Assembly (NCBI GenBank): GCA_030549775.1
Contig: CM060180.1
Location: 86,503,172-86,567,171, forward strand
Origin: Tamarix chinensis
Lineage: Eukaryota; Streptophyta; Magnoliopsida; Caryophyllales; Tamaricaceae
Reading direction: 5' to 3'
Length of the DNA stretch: 64,000 nucleotides
The position numbers and the translations under genes were made by a program. How positions within the stretch are numbered: position 1 is the stretch's first letter; every line of letters begins with the position of its first letter. The notes below the pieces were generated by a model, which ran no database searches, was not told the origin of the DNA, and saw only the letters and a list, made by a program, of their open reading frames with translations. Shown piece by piece: positions 25,924-38,599 of the stretch.

Positions 25924-28900
25924 TGTAATACCCTATATTTTAGCTAAACCTAATTCCAAGTAATGAATATATTAACATAATACTAGTACTTAGGAAATAT
26001 ATATTTTTCCCTAAACCTAATCTCTATCTAGGTGATTAATATTTATTTTTAAGCCTAATCTAAGTAAATTACCCTAATACCCTAACCTAAATTATTCCAA
26101 CCTAACTTTAATTATGAAACCTAATCTAATCATTTTATCATTTCCCCTTTTTCTTTTGCTTTTCCTTTTTCTTTTTCTTCCCCACCTACGAATCTACATT
26201 TTCCTTTGTTCTTCCCTTATTTTTGCATGAAACATTCCTCTATAAACATTCCCTTTGCCATGCTATCACTTACACCCTACACCCATCAACACATCACTTC
26301 CACTCCTTGAAAGATGTTTTTGATGACAACCCATAACCCGATTTTGTATGAACCATCCCTAAATTTCATTTATTCCCATCTTCTTCTATGGTCACTCACA
26401 CATTAATAGACGTCCACATTAAATTTCCTCCACCAACCTCATTTCTTCCTCTATTTTCTATCAAAAATAGCACCATCAAATGGAACCTCTTCCCCTCATC
26501 TCCCTTCTTCTTATTTTCCTCAAACATACCCCCTAAATCACCATTGGCCATCCTTGCTACATCTATTTCCCATGAAATGGCAAATCCCACTAAAACAACA
26601 TCCATACAATAAGCATATTCCATCAAAACATCCCCCACCATCTTCGACAAAAACTACTAAACCTTCCATTTTTTTCTCCACCACCCACAAAATTTGGCAT
26701 CCTTAGTCATTCCCTCACCTCAACCACTACCCAAAACTTTGGTGAAAATCACCAAAACACACCATCTAGCTTTGCCACCAACCACCAAACCACACGCCTC
26801 ACCTTCAGCTAAAATTAACGCAACCCACTACCTTTTATCCTGCCATTTCCACTATAAATCACCATTCTCCATTTACCACTTCAAATATTACACACCCCTT
26901 AACAATGATACATGATACTATTGTCCCCCCCAATAGCCTTTGACAATTCCTATGGATTCCTTCCCTTTGTTATGCAACTCTCAGCCATTATCATGGTTTG
27001 GTTTAGTTTTCCCTCACTTATTTCATTCTTCCTTACCTTAACTCTATCTTAAGTATATTACTAAGTCATAATGATGTTATGTTGATTTTTTTGTAGGTGA
27101 TTTACTAGATGTTTGGGAGGAGATAGGATAGGACACTTACTTAAAAACCAGTTCATATCTCATTAAGAGTATTAGTTATTGTTTTGGGTTTTGTGTTAAA
27201 TACCTTGTATGCATATGTGTATTATCATTTTATTATTACTATGTTATTAAAAGAATGTTTTTAATGTCATAATATGAGAATATGATATCATTTGATGAAA
27301 AATAAGTAAGATGAGGAGCATGTGATATCGCTATGATAAGTACTATAGAAAAACCCTAAGTGAGTTGTAATGATATACATTATTATCATATCGATATGAT
27401 ATAGTATTATGAGTGGGAAATGATTATATTTAAAATTTAAGGTGATAAATATATGGTTTGAGAATACTAATACCGAATATATAATGTTTTTGAGAAATAA
27501 GGGCTTTGGTTACCACTAAGGGCATTTCAGCTAGTTGGGGTTAATATGGGAATTTTGATATTTTAATGTGCTATATGATTTAAAATATGCTAAGAAAATC
27601 ATGTGAAATATTTTAAGTAAATAAAAGTGGCATAGTTTCCATAATATGAGAAAATGACTTAATTTGGGAATAATACTAAAAAAATGGCAATACTATTATC
27701 CTATGTGTGAAATGTTAAATTTAAACTAAGATTTGTGGGTATGTTATTAATGATATTATTTTAGGAAGTAATATTGAATTTGTTAATCATTGAAAAATTA
27801 TGGGTAGAGTTATAACCTAGTTATTAAATTAAAGGTTTGTAAGCCTCGTAAATAGTAACTTTTGATATAAAGCTATTATTGCATGTATAAGAACATAGAG
27901 TCATGTATTAATTTTTAGGTATGTTAATAATAGTAATAATAATACTTGAGTAATAGATACTAGATTTGGTGGATAAAGGAGCAATAGAGATAAAAATGTA
28001 AAATTAGGGTTTCATAGAAAGTGTGTGAACCTAAATCCTTGAGAACAACCTTGATATCTATGTGGTTATATTTTACTTTCTTCAATTATTTATTATTCCT
28101 ATCAAGTAAAATAATTAATAATATATTAATAATTTAATTTCATAGATCATATGATTCAAACCAAGGTGTTTTATGAGTATACTCCATTAGACAATAATGG
28201 TGGGTTAGGCGTATTTTTCCATGAGAGGTGCATCGATCCATTCCATTGGATCAAAAATAGGGGTGCCATAAAATCAAAGTGAATGAGGAAGATGAATTGA
28301 GATAATGTAATTAATGGATAATATATTAACTACTTAAAGTGGAAGATTAAAAACTGAGGTGTTGTATCCATTCCACTAAATGATAATAGTATCTGAGGTG
28401 TGCTCTTTCTTAGGATGTGTTTCAAACCATTCCACTAATCTAAAAATAGTTATTAGGAGCATGTAATACTAGTATATGTTGGGTTCATTCCACCAAATAA
28501 TAATAGTGGCTCATATGTTTTGTCTTTGAGAGACAATTTAGTTTATTACACTATATTAATAATAGTTGAGTCCCTAAACTCAATGTAAATGAAAGAATGA
28601 AATATGTTATGCATAATAATGAGAGTTGGACAAGTTATTCCTTGACATTATTTTATATATCTCACATCTTTGCTTAATTTCTATTGAGAATGCATATAAT
28701 TATCTATATCTCTCACTCGACTGTGTCGTTACTTTGCTTGGTACATAACGCACTGGTCATTTTTTTCTTAAGTGCCACTCATAGCCATGTGCAGATGATC
28801 CAATTAGTTATGTGTAGGTTGATGAGGACCCGATGGATGATAGTGTATTCTATGATGCTTTGTGTAGGGTGGAGTGACTTTCTTTAATAAGGTACCTAGG

Positions 28901-29252
28901 TATAATGTTATTTTATTTGGATGATAGTTTTTATCTAAATACCTTTTTGACACTTAGATCTATGGTATCCTTTGTATGTGTACGTTAGATATTGTAATTG
29001 GAGTTAACCTCCCACATTTATTCATATATATGAAGTTTATCTTATTTTCTATTTTTCATGTTCTAGATTCTAATTGTTGTACCTCGTGATTGATATAAGG
29101 ATGATTTGATACACTAGAATTGTGTTGATTATGACGGTAAAACCTAACTATTTTGATATTATGCTTTTTTTGTAAACTAAATTATTTTGATAGTAAAATT
29201 TGGAAAAATCAATTATTTGAAAACCTAGATTATCTTGTGAGGAATTGAGAAT
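25924..29252 (+). mobile_element. 5' LTR of the Tekay-like element, C type
   Basis: Starts TGTAATACCCTATATTTTAGC. It has an AT block, a CT-rich tract (26130-26960), a middle part, and diverged inverted box repeats (ATTCCACTA-ATAATAGT units, 28150-28560). The 3' end is worn and no clean TTACA is visible; it is placed just before the primer site. This copy fixes the sense strand of the whole giant LTR family. Confidence 0.7.
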
Positions 29253-29264
29253 GGTATCCTAGGT
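29253..29264 (+). promoter_or_regulatory. Primer-binding site, initiator Met tRNA type (decayed)
   Basis: TGGTATCCTAGG. The usual Tekay sequence here is TGGTATCAGAGCCTAGG, so this copy appears to have lost five bases. It follows the LTR and precedes gag. Confidence 0.55.
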
Positions 29265-29329
29265 GGCATTTTTATGTGCTTATGTTCAAGGTATGGTAGT
29301 AAGCTAAGAATTATGCTAACATATTTTCT

Positions 29330-30500
29330 ATCTTGTACCTAGATCCTATGGCCCATAACAATCACATTTGTTATTTGAAGGAGGCTTTGCAAGCCTTCGT
29401 CAAGTTCGTTAGGTGTTAGCTACCACTGCCTCAACCTCAATTGTCGTCACCACCTCTACATTACAAGCAAGAGGGTATCGTAGAGGAATGAATTTGGAGG
29501 GTTGTAAGACATCACTCACTGATCTACATTGATGATGAGGACTCAATCATCTTAGAGGGTGGATTCTAGATATGGACTAGATGTATGAACAAGTTGACAG
29601 TCCTTGTTCTCAGAGGGTGAGTATTGTAGTTTTCTTTCTATGAGGAGACACCCATGCCTAGTGGGTGGGTTGTATTGATCAGCAAGGATTGTTGATGCCC
29701 TATAAGGACTTTAAGATGGTGACATGCACCAAATTGTATCTGTAGATTCTAGAGAGGGATATATTAAAGGATTTCATGCAATTGATTCAAGGGAGCATGA
29801 TAGTGAGGAAGTACCATGCATGGTTCCTAGTGTTATTGATGTCTTCGCCAAATATAGAAGGTAGTGAGTCAATGGTGGTGCATCAAGTTGAGTAGGGGCT
29901 CCACTTCTGCATCTAAAAGATGATGGGCACCATGGCTTTTAATAAATTTCAACTTTATATAAGCAATCTTGTGTTGCCACTACAATAGTTTAGGAGTTGG
30001 ATTCCATTCTAGGGAAGAGGATGTAAGAGATACATGATTCTATAGGTGAGATCCATTTTTTAGGAGGTGGACCTTTAAGGTTCTAGAATAAGGGTCAGAT
30101 ATGATGATTAGGTGGTTATTTTAACACTAAGGTAAGATGGGTGGTTAGAGCAGATTTATGGGATAACCATGGCACTTTATGTGTTGTTTCTATGATCGAG
30201 ATCATCCAATGTGAGATAGTTAGGGGACTACTATTCAACATAAGACATATGGTTAACTAGGTTCCTGATCTTTTGAGAGTCAACATCAACAGGGCTAAAT
30301 CCTGTAGTAGGGACTACTCATACCTCAACAACCAACCTTTTAGCAACAAGCCTACCGGCCACAACAACATAGAGTGCACTTACCCCCGCTAATGGACAAC
30401 CTGAGGGGTTAAGGGGAGCCACAGGTACCTACATAATAAGGGAGGACAATAGGCTCAAGGTTCTATAGGGTATCATGGAGGGCTTTTGAATGTCATAAGA
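29330..30500 (+). pseudogene. Ty3/gypsy gag remnant
   Basis: Capsid-like gag, recognised by FKMVTCTKLYL then LKDFMQLIQGSM and KYHAWF near 29710-29840. These are equivalent to the F---YFP, EFM-LVQGSM-V-EY-AKF signature of Tekay/Del gag. The rest is full of stops. The glutamine/proline-rich stretch near 30320-30380 would be the linker before the zinc knuckle; no knuckle is readable. Confidence 0.65.
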
Positions 30501-30559
30501 AAAGGATAAGCTAATTAATAACGGGATGTGGTCATTGGTACATTTTCCATCCTCTCATT

Positions 30560-31510
30560 TTTAGCTTATGTGTTATTTTATTTGGATGTATCTCTATTAT
30601 TTGTATCTGCTACATTTATTATTAGAGCTACTCTATTTCCATCCCTAGGGTATATATATCTATGAAGTTGCCTTCTAGGGATAGATTAGGCTACACTAGG
30701 CTCTTCTCAGTTTTTGTCTTAGAGATATGTGGAGTAAACATCATAGTAGAGACTTAGTAGGGTTAAACCTATATGAATTTGACATTATTCTAGGGATGAA
30801 CATGTTGGGGAGATACCAAGTTGTGATAACCTATGAATAGGATCAAGCAGTGTTACAGGGAAATTAGGGTACTAGGGCCTCCTATAGGAGATGCAAGCTT
30901 AGACCCATGAAAAATTTTCTATCTTCCCATACTTTTTATTCCTTTGTGAGAAGGTGTTACCCAATGTATTTGTGATGAGATCAGGAGCTAAACAAGGATG
31001 TGTGGGCATTGGAGGATAGTCTAGTCCTGTGTAATTTTCTAATATATTTCTAGAGAAAATACTAAGTATATCATCGATACATGAGATAGACTTTGCCCTT
31101 AAGTTAGTATTGAGGGCAGATCTAGTTTTATAGGCACCTTATAGGATGGAACCAGTAGAGTTGTAGGAGTTGAAGGCTTAGCTGGAGGATTTATTATCTC
31201 ATGGATACATTCACCTAAGTGTGTTTCTATAGGGATCACTAATTTTTTTTTGTGAAGAAGAAGGATGGATATCTTCTTTTATGTATCGATTACCAACGAT
31301 TGAACTTGTTGAGGATGAAGAATAACTATTCACTTCCAAGGATCAATGACTTGTTTGATCAGCATCATCGTGCTTCAATCTTCGTAAAGATTTACTTGAG
31401 GCTAGGATATCATTAGTTCCCCATCGTTAAGGTAGAAATCATGAAGATGACCTTTACGATATGGTGTGGTTACTATGAGTTAATGGTGATGCCTCTTGAT
31501 AGGACAAAGA
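30560..31510 (+). pseudogene. Ty3/gypsy protease and partial reverse transcriptase
   Basis: The protease C-part is clear at 30760-30830 (DLVGLNLYEFDIILGMNML, the family D-VVLDM-DFDVILGMDWL pattern). The RT lead-in (V-EF-DVFPEDL, IDFA-EL, APYRMEP-ELKEL-VQLEDLL equivalents) runs 31010-31210. [19 protein letters not shown] starts near 31252, then [16 protein letters not shown] and a KIDLRSGYHQ equivalent (31314-31410), then TFTIWCGYYELMVMPL (31450-31500). Coding stops there, before the YxDD motif, where LTR sequence begins. The protease active-site DTGA region is not readable. Confidence 0.8.
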
Positions 31511-31936
31511 ATCCACAACTCTAAACTAAATCCATTATCTTGGTTTAGTTTATAGAATATCATGAGTTCCCCACTAATCCCCTCCCTTTGTTATGCAACT
31601 CTCGACTAAAGCCATTATCTTAGTTTAGTTAGGTTTTCCCTCCCCTATTTCACACTTCCTTATGTTAAATCTTAATTATATTATTAATTTCTAATGGTAC
31701 TTTGTTGATTCTTTCTTAGGTAATTTACCATAATTTCAAGACGAGGTAGGATAGAATATGTGCTTAGAGACTGGTGCATATTTGAGTAAGGATACTTATC
31801 TTTGCTTAGGGTTTTTTTGTTAAATAACTCCTATGACTATTTGTATTGTTTTGATATTATTACTATGTTTTAACAACAATATTCTTTTTTCATGATATGA
31901 GAATATGATATTATATGATAAAAATGAGTTAGATTT
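31511..31936 (+). mobile_element. 3' LTR of the Tekay-like element, left piece
   Basis: Matches 5' LTR positions from about 26940 to 27307 (for example CCCTTTGTTATGCAACTCTC at 31583). A 35-base part is duplicated at an 80-base interval (31516-31550 and 31596-31630) right at the deletion junction. Confidence 0.75.
31932..31936. repeat. Target duplication GATTT, left
   Basis: GATTT precedes TGTAACACCCCC. The same five bases follow the element at 42301-42305. Confidence 0.85.
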
Positions 31937-32033
31937 TGTAACACCCCCAAAATTTACTAGTGAAAATTTTTGTTTTAGTAAAAAGGTTTAACAGAAGTGA
32001 AATAACAAAACTATAAATTTTGGGGGTATTACC
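31937..32033. other. Terminal stem-loop of subtype A copy 2
   Basis: The first 19 bases (TGTAACACCCCCAAAATTT) pair with 32015-32033 (AAATTTTGGGGGTATTACC) at 17 of 19 positions, with a loop of about 59 bases. Confidence 0.7.
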
Positions 32034-32659
32034 GCCATACCTAGTACCATTCTGGTTCACTCCTATCGTTCTAGTACTAAGTGCTAAGGCTAAATAAGGT
32101 TAACATCAAACTTAAGTCATTAATAAAACTATGAGAGCCCATGAGAGGACTCTCTCATAGTAATACGAAAATTAGAGTGTGATTTAAGAATTACAACCCA
32201 AAGAGTAAGCAACTAGAGTTCTCCAAAAAACATAAAGTATCGTACGACATGACACTAAAATAAAACGATACATAATCAAGTCAAAAGAAATATAGAGTTT
32301 GGCTGAGTCGCTCTCGATCCTCATATCAGGTCTAGTCTAAACACTCTGCCCCACCCGATGCCTCGTAGCTGTCGTAGGTATCAAAAACATCATTCCCTAC
32401 ATGCACAAACTCATACGGGTCTTCTGCTCGTGGGAATGAGTAGCACCAATGAAACGGGTGATCAGTACGCTATGTACCGAGTAAGGTAACCACGTGCTAA
32501 GGCTAAACATAAAAAACATACAACATCGCATACATGGCATAATCACATAAGCAGCATGTAGTAATACAGACGATGAAGGTCGGTTATGGTCCGAGTAGAC
32601 TTATTCTTTAGATCTCTGGTAAATATGGTCAATTCACGTCATAGTCTTTATCAATCCAT

Positions 32660-32990
32660 GTGAGTGCAAAAACCCCACTATTATAGCCGGTGGACCAGTC
32701 ATGTAGGGCAAAATGCTCCCGGCCACTATTATTCACTGGTGGATCGGTCTAGTCCCGACTCACATGATGGTTCACTGTAATTACTTCATATATTTTCCAT
32801 GTCTTATCATAATTATGCTCGGTTTGTTGAGCACGGAAACCCCCACTATTATAGCCGGTGGAATGGTCATACAGGGCAAAATACTCCTGGCCACTATTAT
32901 TCACTGGTGGACCGGTCATGAAGGGCACCCTGGCTCCTGGCCACTATTATTCGCCTGTGGACTAGTCTGGGTCCGGCTCAACAATGTTTC
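32660..32990. repeat. CACTATTATT-GGTGGACC box repeats
   Basis: Five units, for example GGCCACTATTATTCACTGGTGGA, separated by spacers such as AGGGCAAAATGCTCCCGG. Homologous to 4990-5450 and, inverted, to 40829-41265. Confidence 0.75.
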
Positions 32991-34489
32991 TCTTTAAATG
33001 GATAGTATCTTATTTGTATCTTATTCAATAAGTATTTCACCCTTGATGTGCATGTTACCAAATTTCTACTTCTATCCTCTCAAGGGGGCCCGTCCCATAT
33101 ATTGAGACTCATTCGCCCCTTCTCACTGCCCGACATCCATTCCCCCTTACACTTACACATAAAGAAAGCCAACTCCTAAGGGTGTGGGTTAACGCCCAAC
33201 ACCTCATGACATCAAACTCCACCTACTATCACCCTCTAGGGTTTTCCCTTGAAAACCCTAATGGGACCTATATGGCCCAACTTTCTCTCATTTACACTAC
33301 CATTACTTCATTTATGCCCCACACCTTATCTCATTTAGATCGATTCCCAAATCACATTGCTTTACCCCCTCGATTCCATATGTGACCGAAAAATCCTAGT
33401 TGGCCACTTCAACCCTAGTACCTTTTTTCTCTCACAAGTAACCTCTCTCCTTTTTATCCAAAGTCTCTTCTCTCTCATGGAACCCATACTCACTCCTTAT
33501 AAAATAAATTTCCGCTCTTAATCCATACTCCACTTTCCCTTATTTTTGTTTTTACTTCCACATTTTCTTTTCCAGATTAGTGCTTCATCTCAAAACCCTA
33601 ATCGGGTCCCGTATACGCCCTTACACCAACCTACATACTATTTTTTGTCCCAAATCTCCAATCACTCCATAACTCTCCCCTTAACTTATTTACACCCTAA
33701 AACAACTTTTCTCACATAAGGATCATCCCCATGCAAGTTTCATCCAACCCATGCAAACTCTCGAAGTCCCCATGCAAACCCTAGAATTCCCATGCATGGT
33801 TTCCATCTCTTTTTCATTTTGGTCATCTATTTCTCTTTATTTTCATCTCATGGATCATGAGGTATTTTGGTCAACCTCATATCCCCCTTAGTAAACTCAC
33901 TTCCCATTTTATTTCTTTTTATCCTTTCATTCCCATATTATATTAACAATCATTCTAGCATGCATGTCCTAAAGGGCCATATCATATCACATCATAACCA
34001 CCATATGTACGTATCATACTTATGTCATAAGAAACACATAAACATACCTCAACTCCAAGATATGCTACACATAAGACAAGTTAATGACAATCATACAATA
34101 CATAACATAACACGATGCATAACAATCAAGGCATACAAGTCACACAACACACATGGGCCTTAGCTACATCCTTACCTAAAACAATGCCAGGCTTGGAGCA
34201 TGCTCCTACGCCTCCTTAAGGTTTTGGCTTGATTCACCTATAAGAGGGAAAAACTAAGGATTAGTTCCCTCCTACCAAAAATACTATTATTTATTATTTT
34301 AGTCTAAGATTAGGGTTACTATTATTAAAGGGGGCTTTACAAGTGAAAACTAGTGTTTTTATCCTCAAGTTAGCCTACTAGATATTACTAGTCAAAATAG
34401 GTTTGTGTTAGTATTTATAGCTGTATTTATATTATTAACCTAATGGCTTTATTTCTTCTAATAATAGTACTAATACTAGTTATAGCAAA

Positions 34490-34495
34490 ATAGTG

Positions 34496-34536
<41 letters not shown>

Positions 34537-34817
34537 CCCCCTAGTAATAGAAACCTTAGTATCTTTAAGGCTAAGGCCAATAATGGCTTTATGGATAAAA
34601 TAATAATATAATATTAGTAATACTAACCAAGTACTAATATTACTAAAGGTAATAGTGATAATAGTCATATTTGAAATAAATGATAATATAAGGGTTTGAA
34701 TATTTTTGCCACAATAGTAGTAGCAAAATAATAACAATAATAATAGCAATAACTAATAATATTATTATAGTAATAATGTTGGTAATAAAGGCATTAGGAG
34801 TAATTTTAGCAATATTC

Positions 34818-34886
<69 letters not shown>

Positions 34887-35161
34887 GGCTTCAGTATTAT
34901 TCTTCTATAATAACAAAATGATAATATGCCAACTTCGGTTTTAATAACATTACTAATAATAATGATGATGCTGCTGCTGATGATGATGATGATAATGTTA
35001 AGCATAATAATAATAACAATAATAATAATTATAGTAACCGAGATGATAATAATAATATAAGGGTACAAATATTTATATTAATAATAAAAAGTGATAGTGG
35101 ATAAAGTTAGTATAACAATATTAGCAAGAAAATTATGATAATGATAATGGAAATAATAATG

Positions 35162-35193
<32 letters not shown>

Positions 35194-35319
35194 TATTATT
35201 ATTATTATTATTATTATTATAACAAAGGTTATCATGATAGTACTAAAATTATAGATCTTCCTTAATAGTAGCATTAGTAAAAAATATTTCCAAGGTTAGG
35301 TTAAGTAATAGTAATAGTA

Positions 35320-35352
<33 letters not shown>

Positions 35353-35420
35353 GTAATGGCATTAATAATAATATTAATATTAATACTAATAATGATGAAA
35401 TAATAATAATAATATAATAG
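34490..35420. repeat. AAT/ATT microsatellite block with two palindromic runs
   Basis: AAT run 34497-34536; AAT passing into ATT at 34820-34885; ATG-rich run 34960-34995; AAT passing into ATT at 35161-35220; AAT run 35318-35352. The two AAT-to-ATT runs are perfect inverted repeats with arms of about 30 bases. Poly-Ile, Asn and Tyr frames across the block are not genes. Confidence 0.95.
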
Positions 35421-35464
35421 ATAATACCATTAATATTATTAAATAACTAATACTTGTATAAAAT

Positions 35465-36384
35465 GGGTTTAAGGGTTGGGAAGGTTAGAGAACCACCTAA
35501 GGGTAGTGTTGGCACCGGCAGCGGTAGATGTGGGAATTGGAGGTGGTGGAAGGGGGAGAAATGAGGGAGGAGGAGAGGGAGGTAGGGAGAAAGCGAGGTG
35601 TGGGGAGGTAGAGGAGGCTCCCTTGGTTGTTTTGGAGGGTAGGGGTGGTGTTAGTGGTGGTGGAATTGCCGGCAGACGACGGTGCGAAGGGCGGCAAGGG
35701 ATCGAAGTTGGTTGATTGGGAGAGCAACTTTGCATGGCTGGAGTGGCTCGTGCAGGGAAAATCAAGGGGCAATTAAGGTTTAGTTAGGTAGAGGGTGGTG
35801 CGAGGGGAAATTCTAAGGATGGTTTGTCTGACGGTGATGGTGGGCGGCTTTGGATTGCTCGTCTGAAGGGGCGATGACGAGAAGGGGTAGTTTCTGGATT
35901 TCAAAATCAAAAATCAAATTAAGGCAGCTTGTGGGATATTTATAGGTCAATTAGGTGGGAAATGACAAGGGGAAGAAGACAAGGGAGGTGCATATACCAG
36001 GCATGTCGCCCGGTGGTGGTAGCTGAGGCGGTTCAGCCATGGCAGGGGTGGCAAGGTCGAGGAAAAAGGGAAAGGGAAAGGGGTAGGGTGCTCAGGAGTG
36101 AGGAAGGAGTCAGTTGGAGTCAAACAAAATGAGAGAAAGTGACATGAGAGGGAGGCAAGGACAGTAGGCAGCAGTGGTGGCCGGCGGAGGGCAGGGTTGC
36201 AGCTCCTTTGTCGCTGCCCCTGCCTCGAAGAAGAAGAAGGGTCGGGACTGGTGGTCTAGGGAGGAAGAGAGAAAAAAAGAAAAAAAAAAGAAACTGGACC
36301 AGCCGAGAAAGAAAGAAAAAAAAAGGAAGGAGGGGTGCAGCGCGAGCCTAGGTCGCACAAAGAGGGAGGAAGCTAGGTTGGGCG
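35465..36384. repeat. Purine-rich tract of subtype A copy 2
   Basis: G/A-rich plus strand, interrupted at 36384 by the nested copy and continued at 41911-42000. Short open frames in it are compositional. Confidence 0.7.
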
Positions 36385-36699
36385 TGTAATCCCCCAAAAT
36401 TTTAAAAATCTATAATTTAATAAATAGCTTTTATTTGAAATAAATTAGCTTTTAAAATTATCTAGTTTAATTATTTTCTAGATTTTTTAGTATATAAAAT
36501 TAGATAGGAATATTTAATAAATTAAAATAAATATTTTATTATCTTATCGTACTCATTTTATTTAAATAATTTTTCAAACCAATATTTTATTAAAATTATC
36601 CTTTTTAAGCCCATATATTTAATTATATTAAATTAAATTATTAAATAAATTTATTATTAAAAGTATTAAATCCTACTATTTTATAAATTAAATTATTTT

Positions 36700-37945
36700 A
36701 AGTTCTCCTATTTTTCCATTTTCCTTTTTCTTTTTTTCTTCCCTTCTCCTTTTTTCTCCTTTTTCCTCCTTTATTTCTTTTCCTTTTTTCTCCTCCATTG
36801 GGCCTCCCGCACCCGGCCTGTTCCCCCCTCCCTGCGCGCCAAGGCCATAGGCCCGTTTCTTCCCTCCCCTCTCCTCCTTCTCCCACGCACAATGCAGCCC
36901 AACCCAATCATTCATTATTTTCCTTTTTCCTAGACCGTACCGGCCGATCTTTTCTCCCCTACGCCAACCGGTCTACTCCCCCTCCTTCCTTTCTTTCTTC
37001 TCCTTGCTTGTGCCCGACCAGTTGCTATTTTGACTCCATTCCTGCCACCACTGAGCCGCCCTACAGCTGCTACCACTTACCACCGCACTTGCTCTCTCTT
37101 CCTCTCTCTCCCCCGTTATTTTATTTCCTATTTCAAACAAAACTAATCCCTACATCCCTAGCACGCATGCTCTTTTCCTTTCCTTCTTCTTTCCTCCCCT
37201 CTCCCTGCCAACCAACCATCCCTGCGACCCTACTGCAGCCCCGACCGGCCACCTACTCCCCTTGCCTCTCCTTCTTCTTTTTCTTACCCTCACCAACCCT
37301 TCATGCCCCATAATTTTGAGCCCTCTTCTCCTTCCCCAAACTCCTTCTCTCATTTTCTCCTCCTCCTATTTTTCCCCGATTTTTCCACCACTGCCACCCC
37401 CCGCCACTTAAACCGCCGCACTGAACCCCCTGCTCCGCCTTCTTCCACCGCCTGCTACTGCCCCGCACCATCACGCCATCCCCTCAAGCCCCTGCACTTC
37501 CTCCCTTCTCCCCCTCTTCTTTTCCTCCCCACTATTTTCCCTTATCGCTAGGCTACCTGAAACTGCCCCGTTTGCCGTCGTCCGGCCACTTCTACCGCCA
37601 CACAAACCACTAATCCACACCCTACAACCTCCTCTACCACCCTCATACGTTGTTTGGCTAGAATAAGCCCCCTAACCTCTCCATTTTTCCCTTCCTTTAT
37701 CCTTCCTTCTCAGTCCGGTCCACCCCGACGGCCCCCTTTGATGTCTCATCGCCGCCATCTTTGCCACCCTTGGCTGCCAAAAACCCTTCCCCAGCCTCCA
37801 CCTACACCCCCTATTCACTCCTGCACCCTTCCCTTGCCTCCAATCCTCCCCCCACTACCTCCTTTTCTAACCTAAAGACCCTAAACTGAGCCATCTCCCC
37901 CTCCCTTCTACCTCATTACCTTTGAACCTTTTCTCCCCCTTAATC
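36700..37945. repeat. CT-rich tract of subtype B copy 3
   Basis: Pyrimidine-rich plus strand with higher GC than its flanks. Open frames such as 36798-37313 (Pro/Ser/Leu) are artefacts of composition. Confidence 0.75.
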
Positions 37946-37950
37946 TACTT

Positions 37951-37984
37951 GTGGCTCACGTTGTTCATGTAGCGTGAGCTCCAC
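37951..37984. other. Hairpin after the CT tract, copy 3
   Basis: GCTCACG pairs with CGTGAGC around a 12-base loop, with outer GTG/CAC pairing beyond a small bulge. Same location as 1919-1943 and 10981-11012. Confidence 0.6.
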
Positions 37985-38599
37985 ATTGATTTGGAATTTA
38001 TTTATCTAAATTTTGAGGTATATTAATAGTTAATTAAAGTGTTTTATTATTAAATAATTTTTTATGAAGTTTTATCCTTTTTAATTTCCTACTTCTAATA
38101 TAATAATTATTGATATTATTTTTAGGTGTTGAGTTTCTAATTAAGCCTTGAATCTTTTATCGGGATACCGGTAAGGTTTGATTTTTACGGGATTAAGGTA
38201 ATCGTTAAACCCCATTTAAACGCATGGAAAAACGTATGCTAGCACATTAGGGATTTTAGTATGATTTTATGCATGTTATGTGTTGCCTAGTATGATAATT
38301 GTGGTTGCTTATATTGATTGATAAAAAGAAGAGCATACTAGATTTTGTGCCATGCGTAGAGATGATACTCAAGGAAGTAGTTTGATATTTGATGGGAATG
38401 TTAAATGCTTATCTATGATGTATTATGTTGCTAATGCATGAATAATATTATTGTGAGTCTAAGGGTATTTTAGTAATATGCCTATGCAAGTATGTGATAT
38501 AATATATGTAGTTGCTAATGAGTATTATGTTGAATAATAACAAGTTAGTGGAGTTAGATGATAAGAATTAAGTGCTAATATTAGTATTTTATGTAGTGG

